Shown here piece by piece: positions 1-5,998 of a stretch of DNA of 9,574 bases; within the stretch, counting starts at the first letter, position 1; each line of letters opens with the position of its first letter. The notes under the pieces are model-generated. The model was given only the letters and a program-made list of their open reading frames with translations, was not told the DNA's origin and did not search any database. Source of the DNA: Bathyarchaeum sp965602795 (GTDB taxonomy: Archaea > Thermoproteota > Bathyarchaeia > Bathyarchaeales > Bathyarchaeaceae); NCBI GenBank assembly GCA_965602795.1, contig CBFCZR010000062.1, forward strand, positions 1 through 9,574, in the 5' to 3' direction. Both the position numbers and the translations under genes were made by a program.

Positions 1-521
1 ATGCCCATCAGCCGAGCGTCTTCTTCGTCAAAGGTGATGGAGAGAAGCTCCTTGTGGAATATTCCCAGAATCAGTATCGTCAAGACTCCAAGAATCGACA
101 CAATAATGAGGTCACTCTGGTCGATGGTGAGGATTGAGCCGAATAGGAAACTGAAAAGCTCAACATTGAATCCGCCAGCCAAACTTATTATAATCAGACC
201 TGCAGAAAACCCTACTGCTAACATTACAGCTATGGCAGAGTCAGACTGAGCCAAACCTTTGCGTCTCATGTAAGATATTCCTAAAATGGCTAGAATCGAA
301 ACCAGAAGCGAAGTCAAAATTGGGTTGACGCCAAGAAACATCCCCAACGCTATGCCCCCAAAGGCGGTGTGCGCTATTCCATCGCCTATCATCGCCTCCT
401 TCCGCAGTATCAGAAAGAGACCAACCCATGCGCAAGCCAAAGCCGCTATAACTCCGCCCAACAGCGCATGCTGGAAGAACTGGAACTCCAGAAGCCTGAA
501 AATCTCAATTATCTCGTTCAT
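1..521 (-). CDS. Metal ABC transporter permease, ABC-3 family (ZnuB/MntB-like), 3' end cut by window edge
   Basis: Membrane channel subunit of a cluster A-1 metal importer. It was read by translating the minus strand from an ATG at 521; the frame is open to base 1, giving 173 residues of a family usually about 270 long. Visible are hydrophobic helices at about 18-38, 53-63, 68-84, 97-116 and 136-154. The family hallmark lies at about 39-60 (LRKEAMIGDGIAHTAFGG), followed by the SDSAIAV stretch at 93-99, LFGSIL at 126-131 and FDEEDARLMG at 164-173. The start overlaps the 3' end of the ATPase gene by 17 bases, so the two are translationally linked. An in-frame ATG at 545 would add eight residues and widen the overlap; neither start has a clear Shine-Dalgarno. 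The metal is not decided by this sequence (Zn, Mn, Ni and Fe are all possible). The family call is firm, the exact start less so. Confidence 0.93.
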   Translation of the reverse strand, partial: MNEIIEIFRLLEFQFFQHALLGGVIAALACAWVGLFLILRKEAMIGDGIAHTAFGGIALGMFLGVNPILTSLLVSILAILGISYMRRKGLAQSDSAIAVMLAVGFSAGLIIISLAGGFNVELFSFLFGSILTIDQSDLIIVSILGVLTILILGIFHKELLSITFDEEDARLMG

Positions 522-1323
522 CTTCGAAAACCCTTTTACATTCATGCTTGTGGAAGACAAAGTGGAAGTGCTCGCCGTAGGCTTTTCTCAGAACCTCTTC
601 GGGCTCCACACCTTCAGTTATTTCAGCCACGTTAACCCATTTGTTGACGCACATAACCTTGGACATACGACAGAAAACCGCTGTCAAATCATGAGTCACT
701 ATCAGAATGGTGATGCCCCTAGTAACGTTAAGGTCGCTAAGTTTCTTGTAGAACTTCTCCTGAGTACTAGCATCCACGCCAACCACAGGCTCATCCAAAA
801 AAATAATTTCCGGATGCCTAACCAACGCCTTAGCCACAAAAACCCGCTGCTTCTGTCCCCCAGAAAGCTGCCCAATCCGTTTGTTTGCAATATCAGATAT
901 TCCCATAAACTCAAGGGCTTCATCTACAGCTGCCCAATCTTCTCGTTTCAACGTTCTTCCCATGTTACCTCGGTTCACCCTGCCAAGGGACACTAGCTCT
1001 CTTACTGCCAACGGAAAATTAGGATCAAAATTAACTGCATGTTGAGGCACGTAGGCGACTTTTTCCCAGTCGGAGAATGATTCTATGTTCTGGCCGAAGA
1101 GACGGATTGTTCCCTTGGTTTTAGGTTGAATGTTCAGGAGTGATAGAATGAGTGTGGTTTTGCCTCCTCCGTTGGGGCCCACTATTCCAACGTAGTCTCC
1201 TCTGTGGATTGTGAAATCAGCGTGTTCGATAACTCGAGAGTTTGACCTATCTACGTAGAGGTTTGAAACCTCCAGTATGGGAGTTTTTTCTTTCATGACG
1301 CCCGATTCACTATTATCTGCCAT
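505..1323 (-). CDS. Metal ABC transporter ATP-binding protein (ZnuC/MntA-like)
   Basis: Cytoplasmic ATPase that powers the metal importer. The 272-residue protein has every ABC hallmark: Walker A GPNGGGKTT at 49-57, Q-loop Gln94 in YVPQ, signature LSGGQKQR at 153-160, Walker B IIFLDEP at 173-179 and the H-loop His211 in THD. The tail at about 251-262 is His-rich (EHFHFVFHKHEC), which fits an importer of transition metals because the sequence offers metal ligands. The start at 1323 lies 23 bases after the binding-protein stop and has no strong ribosome binding site. Met10 (ATG at 1296) is an alternative that starts nearer to the usual beginning of the fold. The middle gene of a three-gene operon. 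The family is certain; the substrate is inferred only from the neighbours. Confidence 0.97.
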   Translation of the reverse strand: MADNSESGVMKEKTPILEVSNLYVDRSNSRVIEHADFTIHRGDYVGIVGPNGGGKTTLILSLLNIQPKTKGTIRLFGQNIESFSDWEKVAYVPQHAVNFDPNFPLAVRELVSLGRVNRGNMGRTLKREDWAAVDEALEFMGISDIANKRIGQLSGGQKQRVFVAKALVRHPEIIFLDEPVVGVDASTQEKFYKKLSDLNVTRGITILIVTHDLTAVFCRMSKVMCVNKWVNVAEITEGVEPEEVLRKAYGEHFHFVFHKHECKRVFEDERDN

Positions 1324-1346
1324 TTCATTTCAACTTTGCCTTATTC

Positions 1347-2294
1347 CTATGAAGCTTCTAATCCTGTCTTTAGGTTTTCCAAGTTTTTCTCCTGTTGCCC
1401 AAAGTAATCTAAACCATCTATAACGCCGAGCATGAAGTAGAGCTTCAGAATCCTCACACTCTGGTCTGTACGGGTCTCCAAATCGTTCTTCAGGGTTTGG
1501 ATGGATTCAGCTGTGTAAACTGGGTCCACATACACCACGTAGGTCTCATGCTCTATCATCATGTCGACGAGGTTGGCGTAAACTTGGGCGCTGGGCTGCT
1601 CGTCCGCGGAGATGCCTATAACTCCGTGCTGTTTGAAGCCGTACCTGTCAGCAAGGTATCCAAAGGCAGCGTGGGCAACAAAAATATCTTTCTTACTTGT
1701 AGTTGAGAGCCCAGACAGGTATTTGCTGTCCAGTTCTTCGAAGCGTGTCTTCAGGTTTTGCCAGCGTTCACTGTAGTAGCCCTCATGGTCTGGGTCCTTC
1801 TGAATTAGAGCCTCGTATATGTTTTGAGCCTGCTGTTCCGCTAGGAAGGGGCTTATCCAGGTGTGGGGGTCATAGAGTTCTCCATGTTCATGCTCGTCAG
1901 AATGTTCTGTTTCAGTTTCAATAAGCTGTACTCCCTTGGCGGTCTCTACTATGATTTTGTTGCTGGTGTGGATGGCAGAAAGTACATCGTCCTCGAACCA
2001 GTGGTCAAGAGACGCCCCATTATAGATTATCACATCAGCCTCGTCTACAGCTAAAATATCAGCGAATGACGGCTGCCAAGTGTGCACCTCAGTGTTGTCG
2101 GGTATAAGCTGCGTGACAGTCACTTCTTCTCCGCCTATCTGCTGAGCGAAAAAGGCGAGGGGATAGAATGTGGCTACAACTTTCAGTTTATTGCTCTCTG
2201 TTTTGTTTTGTTGTGGGTAGAGCGCGGTGGCGGATATCGCTGTTAGGACAATTATGATTGTTGCGGTAACGAAGAGTTTCTGGCGTTTGTTCAT
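1347..2294 (-). CDS. Metal ABC transporter substrate-binding protein (ZnuA/TroA-like)
   Basis: Extracytoplasmic metal-capture protein of the A-1 cluster, 315 residues, the normal size for the family. The N-terminus has two Lys/Arg-rich stretches followed by a hydrophobic segment at about 7-25 and no lipobox Cys, so it is probably a signal anchor. The mature fold starts at LKVVATFYPLAFF (37-49). Likely metal ligands are His71 (EVHTWQP), His144 (DPHTWISP), His208 (VAHAAFGY) and an acidic residue near Asp257 (YVDPVY), where many relatives have Glu. A short His/Glu loop (130-137, EHSDEHEH) precedes His144, as in the zinc-type members. It is the first gene of the operon and faces the nikR-like gene across a shared promoter region. 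A minus-strand TATA-like box at 2338-2345 would give a leader of about 22 bases. Zn specificity is the default for this family, but the NikR neighbour makes Ni or another metal possible. Confidence 0.95.
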   Translation of the reverse strand: MNKRQKLFVTATIIIVLTAISATALYPQQNKTESNKLKVVATFYPLAFFAQQIGGEEVTVTQLIPDNTEVHTWQPSFADILAVDEADVIIYNGASLDHWFEDDVLSAIHTSNKIIVETAKGVQLIETETEHSDEHEHGELYDPHTWISPFLAEQQAQNIYEALIQKDPDHEGYYSERWQNLKTRFEELDSKYLSGLSTTSKKDIFVAHAAFGYLADRYGFKQHGVIGISADEQPSAQVYANLVDMMIEHETYVVYVDPVYTAESIQTLKNDLETRTDQSVRILKLYFMLGVIDGLDYFGQQEKNLENLKTGLEAS

Positions 2295-2320
2295 TTGGCT
2301 GTACCTTTCTTTTGTTTAGT

Positions 2321-2331
2321 ATGTGTAACAT
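2321..2331. repeat. Short palindrome ATGT-gta-ACAT in the metal-transport promoter, candidate operator
   Basis: A perfect 4+3+4 inverted repeat. It lies between the leftward TATA-like box (2338-2345) and the expected transcription start (about 2316) of the binding-protein gene, which is where a repressor would block initiation. The same half-sites recur as ACAT/ATGT at 2367-2370 and 2377-2380 around the nikR TATA box. Such short dyads arise by chance in AT-rich DNA, so this is a candidate only. It does not match the E. coli NikR operator (two GTATGA halves 16 bases apart). Confidence 0.3.
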
Positions 2332-2337
2332 GGAACT

Positions 2338-2345
2338 TTATTAAA
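2338..2345 (-). promoter_or_regulatory. TATA box for the metal importer operon
   Basis: On the minus strand this reads TTTAATAA, a good archaeal TATA element. With initiation about 25 bases downstream, transcription would start near 2316, leaving a leader of about 22 bases before the ATG at 2294. Assigned from sequence and spacing only. Confidence 0.5.
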
Positions 2346-2370
2346 TTTTTGCCGTTTTTTAATAAAACAT

Positions 2371-2378
2371 ATTTAAAT
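2371..2378 (+). promoter_or_regulatory. TATA box for the nikR-like gene
   Basis: ATTTAAAT, itself a palindrome, flanked by ACAT (2367-2370) and ATGT (2377-2380). The expected transcription start is near 2400, just before the GTG codons at 2403 and 2412, so the message would have almost no leader. The flanking half-sites would let a repressor cover the TATA box, which would fit autoregulation. Confidence 0.5.
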
Positions 2379-2411
2379 GTAAGCGTAGATGTTAATAACT
2401 TGGTGAGCGAC

Positions 2412-2822
2412 GTGACAATAATCAGCGTTTCAGTTCCAGACAAACTTCTAGAGCGCGTGGAGAACTCCATCAAGGAGCAGGGATTCGCTAACCGATCAGA
2501 GATTATCCGGCAGGCTTTGAGAACATTCATTATGGAAAGCAGAAGCCTCAGGGAGCTTGAGGGCGAAATCGCGGCGTCCATAACCATCATATACGACAGA
2601 GGAATGAAGAACGAGCAGATATCTGAAATCCAGCACAGCTTCGGAGATATAATCTCAACCTATCTGCATGCCCACATAGAAGAAGACTACTGCCTAGAAG
2701 TAATCGTGGTAAAAGGAGAAGCAGACAACCTAAGAAAGCTGGTGGACGCATTCCGAACCAACGAACACATCAACCAAATCAAAGTCTCTGTACTAAAAAC
2801 TTCCAAAAGACCGACAGCATAA
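2412..2822 (+). CDS. nikR: NikR-family nickel-responsive ribbon-helix-helix regulator
   Basis: DNA-binding metal sensor. The N-terminal ribbon-helix-helix spans about 2-45, with the typical strand (ISVSVPDKLL) and NRSEIIRQAL turn. The C-terminal ACT-like regulatory domain spans about 55-136. His75, His86, His88 and Cys94 have spacings +11, +13 and +19, the same as the four high-affinity Ni(II) ligands His76, His87, His89 and Cys95 of E. coli NikR, and the following CLEVIVVKG matches the family. The GTG at 2412 was chosen because GGTGA (2402-2406) sits five bases upstream and the N-terminus then aligns with E. coli NikR; GTG at 2403 would add three residues. It is divergent from the metal importer operon, whose control it probably shares. 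Family call firm; Ni as the effector is inferred from ligand conservation. Confidence 0.93.
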   Translation: MTIISVSVPDKLLERVENSIKEQGFANRSEIIRQALRTFIMESRSLRELEGEIAASITIIYDRGMKNEQISEIQHSFGDIISTYLHAHIEEDYCLEVIVVKGEADNLRKLVDAFRTNEHINQIKVSVLKTSKRPTA

Positions 2823-2850
2823 AACTTCTAAACTGTAGAAAAAGAGACTG

Positions 2851-2857
2851 AAAAAAA
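2851..2857 (-). terminator. T-run terminator of the small hypothetical gene
   Basis: A run of T on the minus strand five to eleven bases after the stop codon at 2862-2864, followed by a second T-run at 2838-2842. Archaeal RNA polymerase stops at such runs without needing a hairpin. nikR converges on this point, so it also marks the operon border. Confidence 0.45.
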
Positions 2858-2861
2858 TTAT

Positions 2862-3272
2862 TTAACAGATGTACCTTTTTTGTGGAGAATTTTGGAGTTT
2901 TTCTTTGTGGCTGTTCACTGATGTGTCGCCCCACATTAAAACCCAGTTATCTGAGTTAGGTGCTTCTTTAGTCATAACGATTTTGTTAAAGCCTGCCTCC
3001 TTGGCTCGAAGGCGCTGAGTTAATAAGTTTTGTAAGAGTTGCTCGCTCCAATCGCATAAGATGTGTGCTTGTCGGTTGTCTACATCAACTGCCAAGATGT
3101 GAAAGAAGTAATCTCCTATCTGAATGTCTTTCATTTTGCATGTCTCGTCTGTTTTCTGTATTATTTCAATTGTGTGAACTAAGACACTGGTTTTGTCTGT
3201 TCTGATGATTAGGTAGAAATCGTCACCTACAAATGTGCTTGCGAAGTTCTTCATCAGATCGATTTTGCTCAT
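2862..3272 (-). CDS. Hypothetical protein, unknown function
   Basis: A 136-residue cytoplasmic-looking protein that I do not recognise. It has no signal peptide, membrane segment, zinc motif or catalytic signature. The sequence alternates beta-like stretches (FYLIIRTD, VLVHTIEII, DYFFHILAVDV, AHILCDW) with one helix at about 76-92, so it may be a small alpha/beta domain. The start is supported by GAGG at 3277-3280 four bases before the ATG. It also has a T-run terminator just after its stop and a promoter-like stretch upstream with the palindrome at 3333-3347. The last 20 residues look disordered and basic. It stands alone, divergent from ftsZ and convergent with nikR. That it is a real gene is supported by the ribosome site, the terminator and the lack of a better frame; its function is unknown. 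Confidence 0.75.
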   Translation of the reverse strand: MSKIDLMKNFASTFVGDDFYLIIRTDKTSVLVHTIEIIQKTDETCKMKDIQIGDYFFHILAVDVDNRQAHILCDWSEQLLQNLLTQRLRAKEAGFNKIVMTKEAPNSDNWVLMWGDTSVNSHKEKLQNSPQKRYIC

Positions 3273-3332
3273 TTTTCCTCAAAGTGTTTTGTGGACTCTA
3301 AAGATTTAACGGACATTTCTGTTGGTGGAATA

Positions 3333-3347
3333 TATCGGAAACCGATA
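3333..3347. promoter_or_regulatory. Perfect palindrome TATCGG-AAA-CCGATA, candidate operator
   Basis: Six-base arms with a three-base spacer, 61 bases upstream of the hypothetical gene at 3272. On the minus strand the right part of the palindrome merges with GATATATT (about 3329-3336), the best TATA candidate for that gene, so a bound regulator would block TBP/TFB. The arms are longer than chance usually gives in a 200-base intergenic region, but no known operator is recognised. Confidence 0.4.
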
Positions 3348-3396
3348 GGTGTTGCTTGTTGTGGGGGTTTTTTGCCTAAACTACTGTATATCTTGA

Positions 3397-3406
3397 GTCT
3401 TAAGAC
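3397..3406. repeat. Palindrome GTCTTAAGAC next to the ftsZ TATA box
   Basis: A perfect ten-base palindrome that ends five bases before the ftsZ TATA box, roughly where a TFB-recognition element or a regulator site would lie. It could be an operator or chance. Confidence 0.3.
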
Positions 3407-3410
3407 GTAA

Positions 3411-3418
3411 TATTTATA
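3411..3418 (+). promoter_or_regulatory. TATA box of ftsZ
   Basis: TATTTATA, with an expected start near 3440. The leader of about 32 bases then contains AGGTGA (3457-3462), a strong match to the anti-Shine-Dalgarno, nine bases before the ATG at 3472. TATA box, ribosome site and start codon agree well with each other. Confidence 0.6.
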
Positions 3419-3471
3419 TTCTGCGCCAATAATCATACTATCAATAAAACATCTGTAGGTGAAGAACTCAA

Positions 3472-4569
3472 ATGGCACAAACAACACACGAAATGAAAGA
3501 ATTAGAAAGACAATTGATCCTAGCGCGAGCAAACATGCGTGCAGATCAAGAAAAATTAGAATCATTAGCGGCATCTTCAAAACCTTCCGTCATGGCAGTG
3601 GGCATCGGCGGAGCCGGATGTAACATAATCAGTTGGGTAAAACAAGAGGGCGTAGCTGGCGGCAGACTCATTTCTGTTAACACTGACGCAAACCATCTAG
3701 CTATTAGCGAAGCTGACAGACGAATTCTGATAGGCGAAAAAACATGCAAAGGACTTGGATGTGGTGGCTACCCAAAAATTGGAGAAGAAGCAATGCACGA
3801 AAGCATTGAAGAGGTCTTCAGCGAAGTTGAAAAAGCAAACATTCTGTTTCTTGTAGCTGGTTTAGGTGGGGGCACCGGAACTGGAGGTATTGTTCAACTT
3901 GCAAGAGAGTTGAAGAAAAAGTTTGAGAAAGATCCAGTTCCACGTTTAGTCGTTGGCGTCGCAACTCTTCCATTCCAGATCGAAACTGCACGAATGGGCG
4001 CAGCAAAAGCTGCGATACAGCAACTCAAACACGCCTGTGACACTGTCGTTATAATCGACAACGACAGGCTTAACCATCTTGCGGGTGGTCTGCCGTTCCA
4101 AGAAGCTTTGGGCGTAGCCAACACTACAATTGGAAAATTCGTCAAGGGAGTAACTGAAACCATCACCACTGCGAGTCTAATTAACCTCGACTATGCTGAC
4201 TTGAGGGCAATCATGCGCGGTGCTGGGCTTGCCTCAATCGGAATTGGTCAAGGAAAAGAAGATGGCAAAGTAGAGCATGCTGTTGAAAGAGCTATAAACG
4301 AACGGTTGCTTGACGTTGAAGATATCACAAAGGCTCGCGGAGTGCTGATACACATCGCTGGTGGCGAAGACATGACCCTCGAAGAAGTCCATAGTGGAGG
4401 AGACCTAATCAAACGTTACATGCCACCGAGCACTAAGATCATCTGGGGCGCAAAAGTCGACCCGAACCTAAAAGGCAAAGCTAGCGTCATGGTAGTCATA
4501 ACCGGAGTAGAAAGTGCATTCCTTAAAACTAACAAAAAACGCCTTGGCCGTCTCAAACTCCCGTGGTAA
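3472..4569 (+). CDS. ftsZ: Cell division protein FtsZ (archaeal type)
   Basis: Tubulin-like GTPase that polymerises into the division ring at mid-cell. The 365-residue protein has the nucleotide motif GIGGAGCN at 44-51, the tubulin signature GGGTGTG at 132-138 inside GLGGGTGTGG, and the T7 synergy loop NLDYADLR at 238-245 with the catalytic acids Asp240 and Asp243. These mark true FtsZ rather than CetZ. Ahead of the GTPase core is an N-terminal charged helix (about 7-34) with coiled-coil character. The C-terminus ends in a basic/hydrophobic tail (RLGRLKLPW), a plausible partner-binding peptide such as for SepF. The segment after PFQIE reads ETARM where bacterial FtsZ has EGxxRM, one residue shorter. 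It is a single gene with its own promoter, and T-runs follow the stop (4633-4655). Confidence 0.98.
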   Translation: MAQTTHEMKELERQLILARANMRADQEKLESLAASSKPSVMAVGIGGAGCNIISWVKQEGVAGGRLISVNTDANHLAISEADRRILIGEKTCKGLGCGGYPKIGEEAMHESIEEVFSEVEKANILFLVAGLGGGTGTGGIVQLARELKKKFEKDPVPRLVVGVATLPFQIETARMGAAKAAIQQLKHACDTVVIIDNDRLNHLAGGLPFQEALGVANTTIGKFVKGVTETITTASLINLDYADLRAIMRGAGLASIGIGQGKEDGKVEHAVERAINERLLDVEDITKARGVLIHIAGGEDMTLEEVHSGGDLIKRYMPPSTKIIWGAKVDPNLKGKASVMVVITGVESAFLKTNKKRLGRLKLPW

Positions 4570-4632
4570 ACACCAACACTGACCGCCAAATGTGAACAAG
4601 TCATGGGGCTCATACACGCCTCATAATATCCC

Positions 4633-4655
4633 TTTTTCTAAAATTTGATATTTTT
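4633..4655 (+). terminator. T-rich terminator of ftsZ
   Basis: Two T5 runs (4633-4637 and 4651-4655) in an AT-rich stretch starting 64 bases after the ftsZ stop. They fit intrinsic archaeal termination. Confidence 0.45.
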
Positions 4656-4861
4656 CCTAAAATTTTGTGATAACATCGCAGCCCACGGCACACTCACACC
4701 AAAATTAACTTCGCTGTTTCTTCCGTAACTCTTTGAACGAAAAAAGTAGCCAACCACATTTATAGAAGTTCCAATGGTACCCACTACGCGGACCTCACTC
4801 TTTACAATTCAATAGTTCTAGCATGTTTCCTGTGTTATAGCAACCTTAATAGCTGTAGTAA

Positions 4862-4869
4862 TCTAAATA
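4862..4869 (+). promoter_or_regulatory. Probable TATA box and ribosome site of the secreted-protein gene
   Basis: TCTAAATA, giving an expected start near 4890. GTGAT at 4893-4897, complementary to the 16S tail, lies five bases before the GTG start codon at 4903 and decides that start. Confidence 0.35.
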
Positions 4870-4902
4870 CAGAAATCACTGGTATAGTTGATGTGATTTG
4901 CT

Positions 4903-5955
4903 GTGAACCGAAAATTTGTTCTGCCATTGTTTTTCGTGCTTGTGGTTATGCTTTTTTCAGGCGTACAATTTGCTTCAGCTCAAGGAAACGTCGGCGTCGA
5001 GGTGGGTCAGACCGCTGACTACACTTATGCTGTCAGTGCAACTGAGAGGGACAGTAATGGAAATTTAACTACGTCCACGCCATTCACTGTGGATTACCTT
5101 GAAACGATTACGATTCAAGGGATTTCTGGAACCAATGTTACCTTTGAATTCGAAAGGGATTTGCTTAATGGAACTGAAGAAGCAGGTATGTCTTGGGTAG
5201 ATGTGAGTAACGGGAACGGCACTGGATTTTTTGTTGCTATTTCAGCAAATATCAATGCGGGTGCCATGTTATATCCGGATTGGGTAAATGAAAATGGAAC
5301 CTCTGAAGGCGCTCCCTACGTAAACGAAACTATTAGTTTGCAGTATGGGGACACAATGATGGATGTCAATCATCTGAATCTTACATATTGGGTTGACGAG
5401 CAGCCTCGTTCTGAAAATTATTATTGGGAAAAATCGACGGGTTTAATCGTTAAATGGACCATTACAGGCTCAGAAACTGCTGAAGATGGCACGGTAGAGA
5501 CTGTGAATGTTCATTTTCAGAGAGTTGGTTTACAGCAGGTGTTATACCCGTATATTGACAGCGACGCCTATCCGGTGACGGTGAACACCAACTCCACTCT
5601 ATTAGGATTCGAGTTCAATCAAACAGAAAAGCAGGTGAGTCTAAAAGTAACCGGCAAAACCGGAACATCTGGTTCCTGTGAAGTTACGTTTCCAGATGGT
5701 TTGCTTTGGGACACTTTCTCCCTGAGCATGGACGGATATACTTTGGTGGAAGGCGATGACTACACCAAAACATATGACGGAACATACTATACATTTTCCA
5801 TCAGCTACATTCACAGCAGTCACACCATCGAAATCGTAGCCTCTGAAGCTGTCCCCGAGTTTCCAGCATGGATGATTCTGCCCTTATTCATGACCGCAAC
5901 GCTGCTGGCGGTTATGCTCTACAGAAAACGGCTCCGTCACCATCAAACGCTCTAA
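4903..5955 (+). CDS. Secreted, probably glycosylated surface protein with PEFP-type C-terminal anchor
   Basis: A 350-residue exported protein. The signal peptide covers about 1-26 (basic start, hydrophobic core, FASA before QGN). The ectodomain holds nine N-glycosylation sequons (Asn-X-Ser/Thr at 54, 78, 89, 105, 131, 141, 159, 230 and 239) and is mostly beta-strand. Residues about 226-313 form a separate module with a GTSGSCEVTFPDGLLW core, a pattern I recall from many archaeal surface proteins that precedes the anchor. The C-terminus is VPEFP (317-321), a hydrophobic helix (about 323-340) and a basic tail (RKRLRHH). This is the layout of archaeal PEF/PEFG-CTERM-like sorting signals, so it is either anchored by the helix or processed there. 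The start is GTG at 4903 with GTGAT five bases upstream. The binding partner or function is unknown. It is a stand-alone gene convergent with the zincin-like gene. Confidence 0.9.
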   Translation: MNRKFVLPLFFVLVVMLFSGVQFASAQGNVGVEVGQTADYTYAVSATERDSNGNLTTSTPFTVDYLETITIQGISGTNVTFEFERDLLNGTEEAGMSWVDVSNGNGTGFFVAISANINAGAMLYPDWVNENGTSEGAPYVNETISLQYGDTMMDVNHLNLTYWVDEQPRSENYYWEKSTGLIVKWTITGSETAEDGTVETVNVHFQRVGLQQVLYPYIDSDAYPVTVNTNSTLLGFEFNQTEKQVSLKVTGKTGTSGSCEVTFPDGLLWDTFSLSMDGYTLVEGDDYTKTYDGTYYTFSISYIHSSHTIEIVASEAVPEFPAWMILPLFMTATLLAVMLYRKRLRHHQTL

Positions 5956-5998
5956 CTTCGGTTCCTACAAGCTAACCGTGCAAAACTGTGTGCTGTTG

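Larger units (their letters stand above)
4570..4902. other. Non-coding stretch between ftsZ and the secreted-protein gene
   Basis: 333 bases without a credible reading frame. It starts with the ftsZ terminator. In the middle is ATTTATAG (about 4758-4765), which could serve as a TATA box on the plus strand; on the minus strand it reads CTATAAAT. Transcription from the plus-strand version would begin near 4787, leaving a leader of over 100 bases ahead of the next gene or a small RNA. The region from 4787 to 4860 shows no tRNA fold, C/D box pair or clear hairpin. A second TATA-like TCTAAATA (4862-4869) fits the downstream gene better. Confidence 0.5.

Noticed and set aside
241..435. Minus-strand frame of 64 codons inside the permease
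   Set aside because: Shifted frame of the permease gene, which carries the ABC-3 motif in the other frame.
286..996. Long plus-strand frame of 236 codons
   Set aside because: It lies antisense to the permease and ATPase genes, which have full family motifs; its own sequence is low-complexity and matches no fold.
2291..2590. Minus-strand frame antisense to nikR
   Set aside because: It covers the ribbon-helix-helix of nikR and has no ribosome site or known pattern.
3269..3580. Minus-strand frame of 103 codons whose stop overlaps the ATG of the hypothetical gene
   Set aside because: The ATGA overlap looked like coupled genes, but its hydrophobic start is antisense to the ftsZ N-terminus and its end runs over the ftsZ promoter; the hypothetical gene has its own ribosome site.
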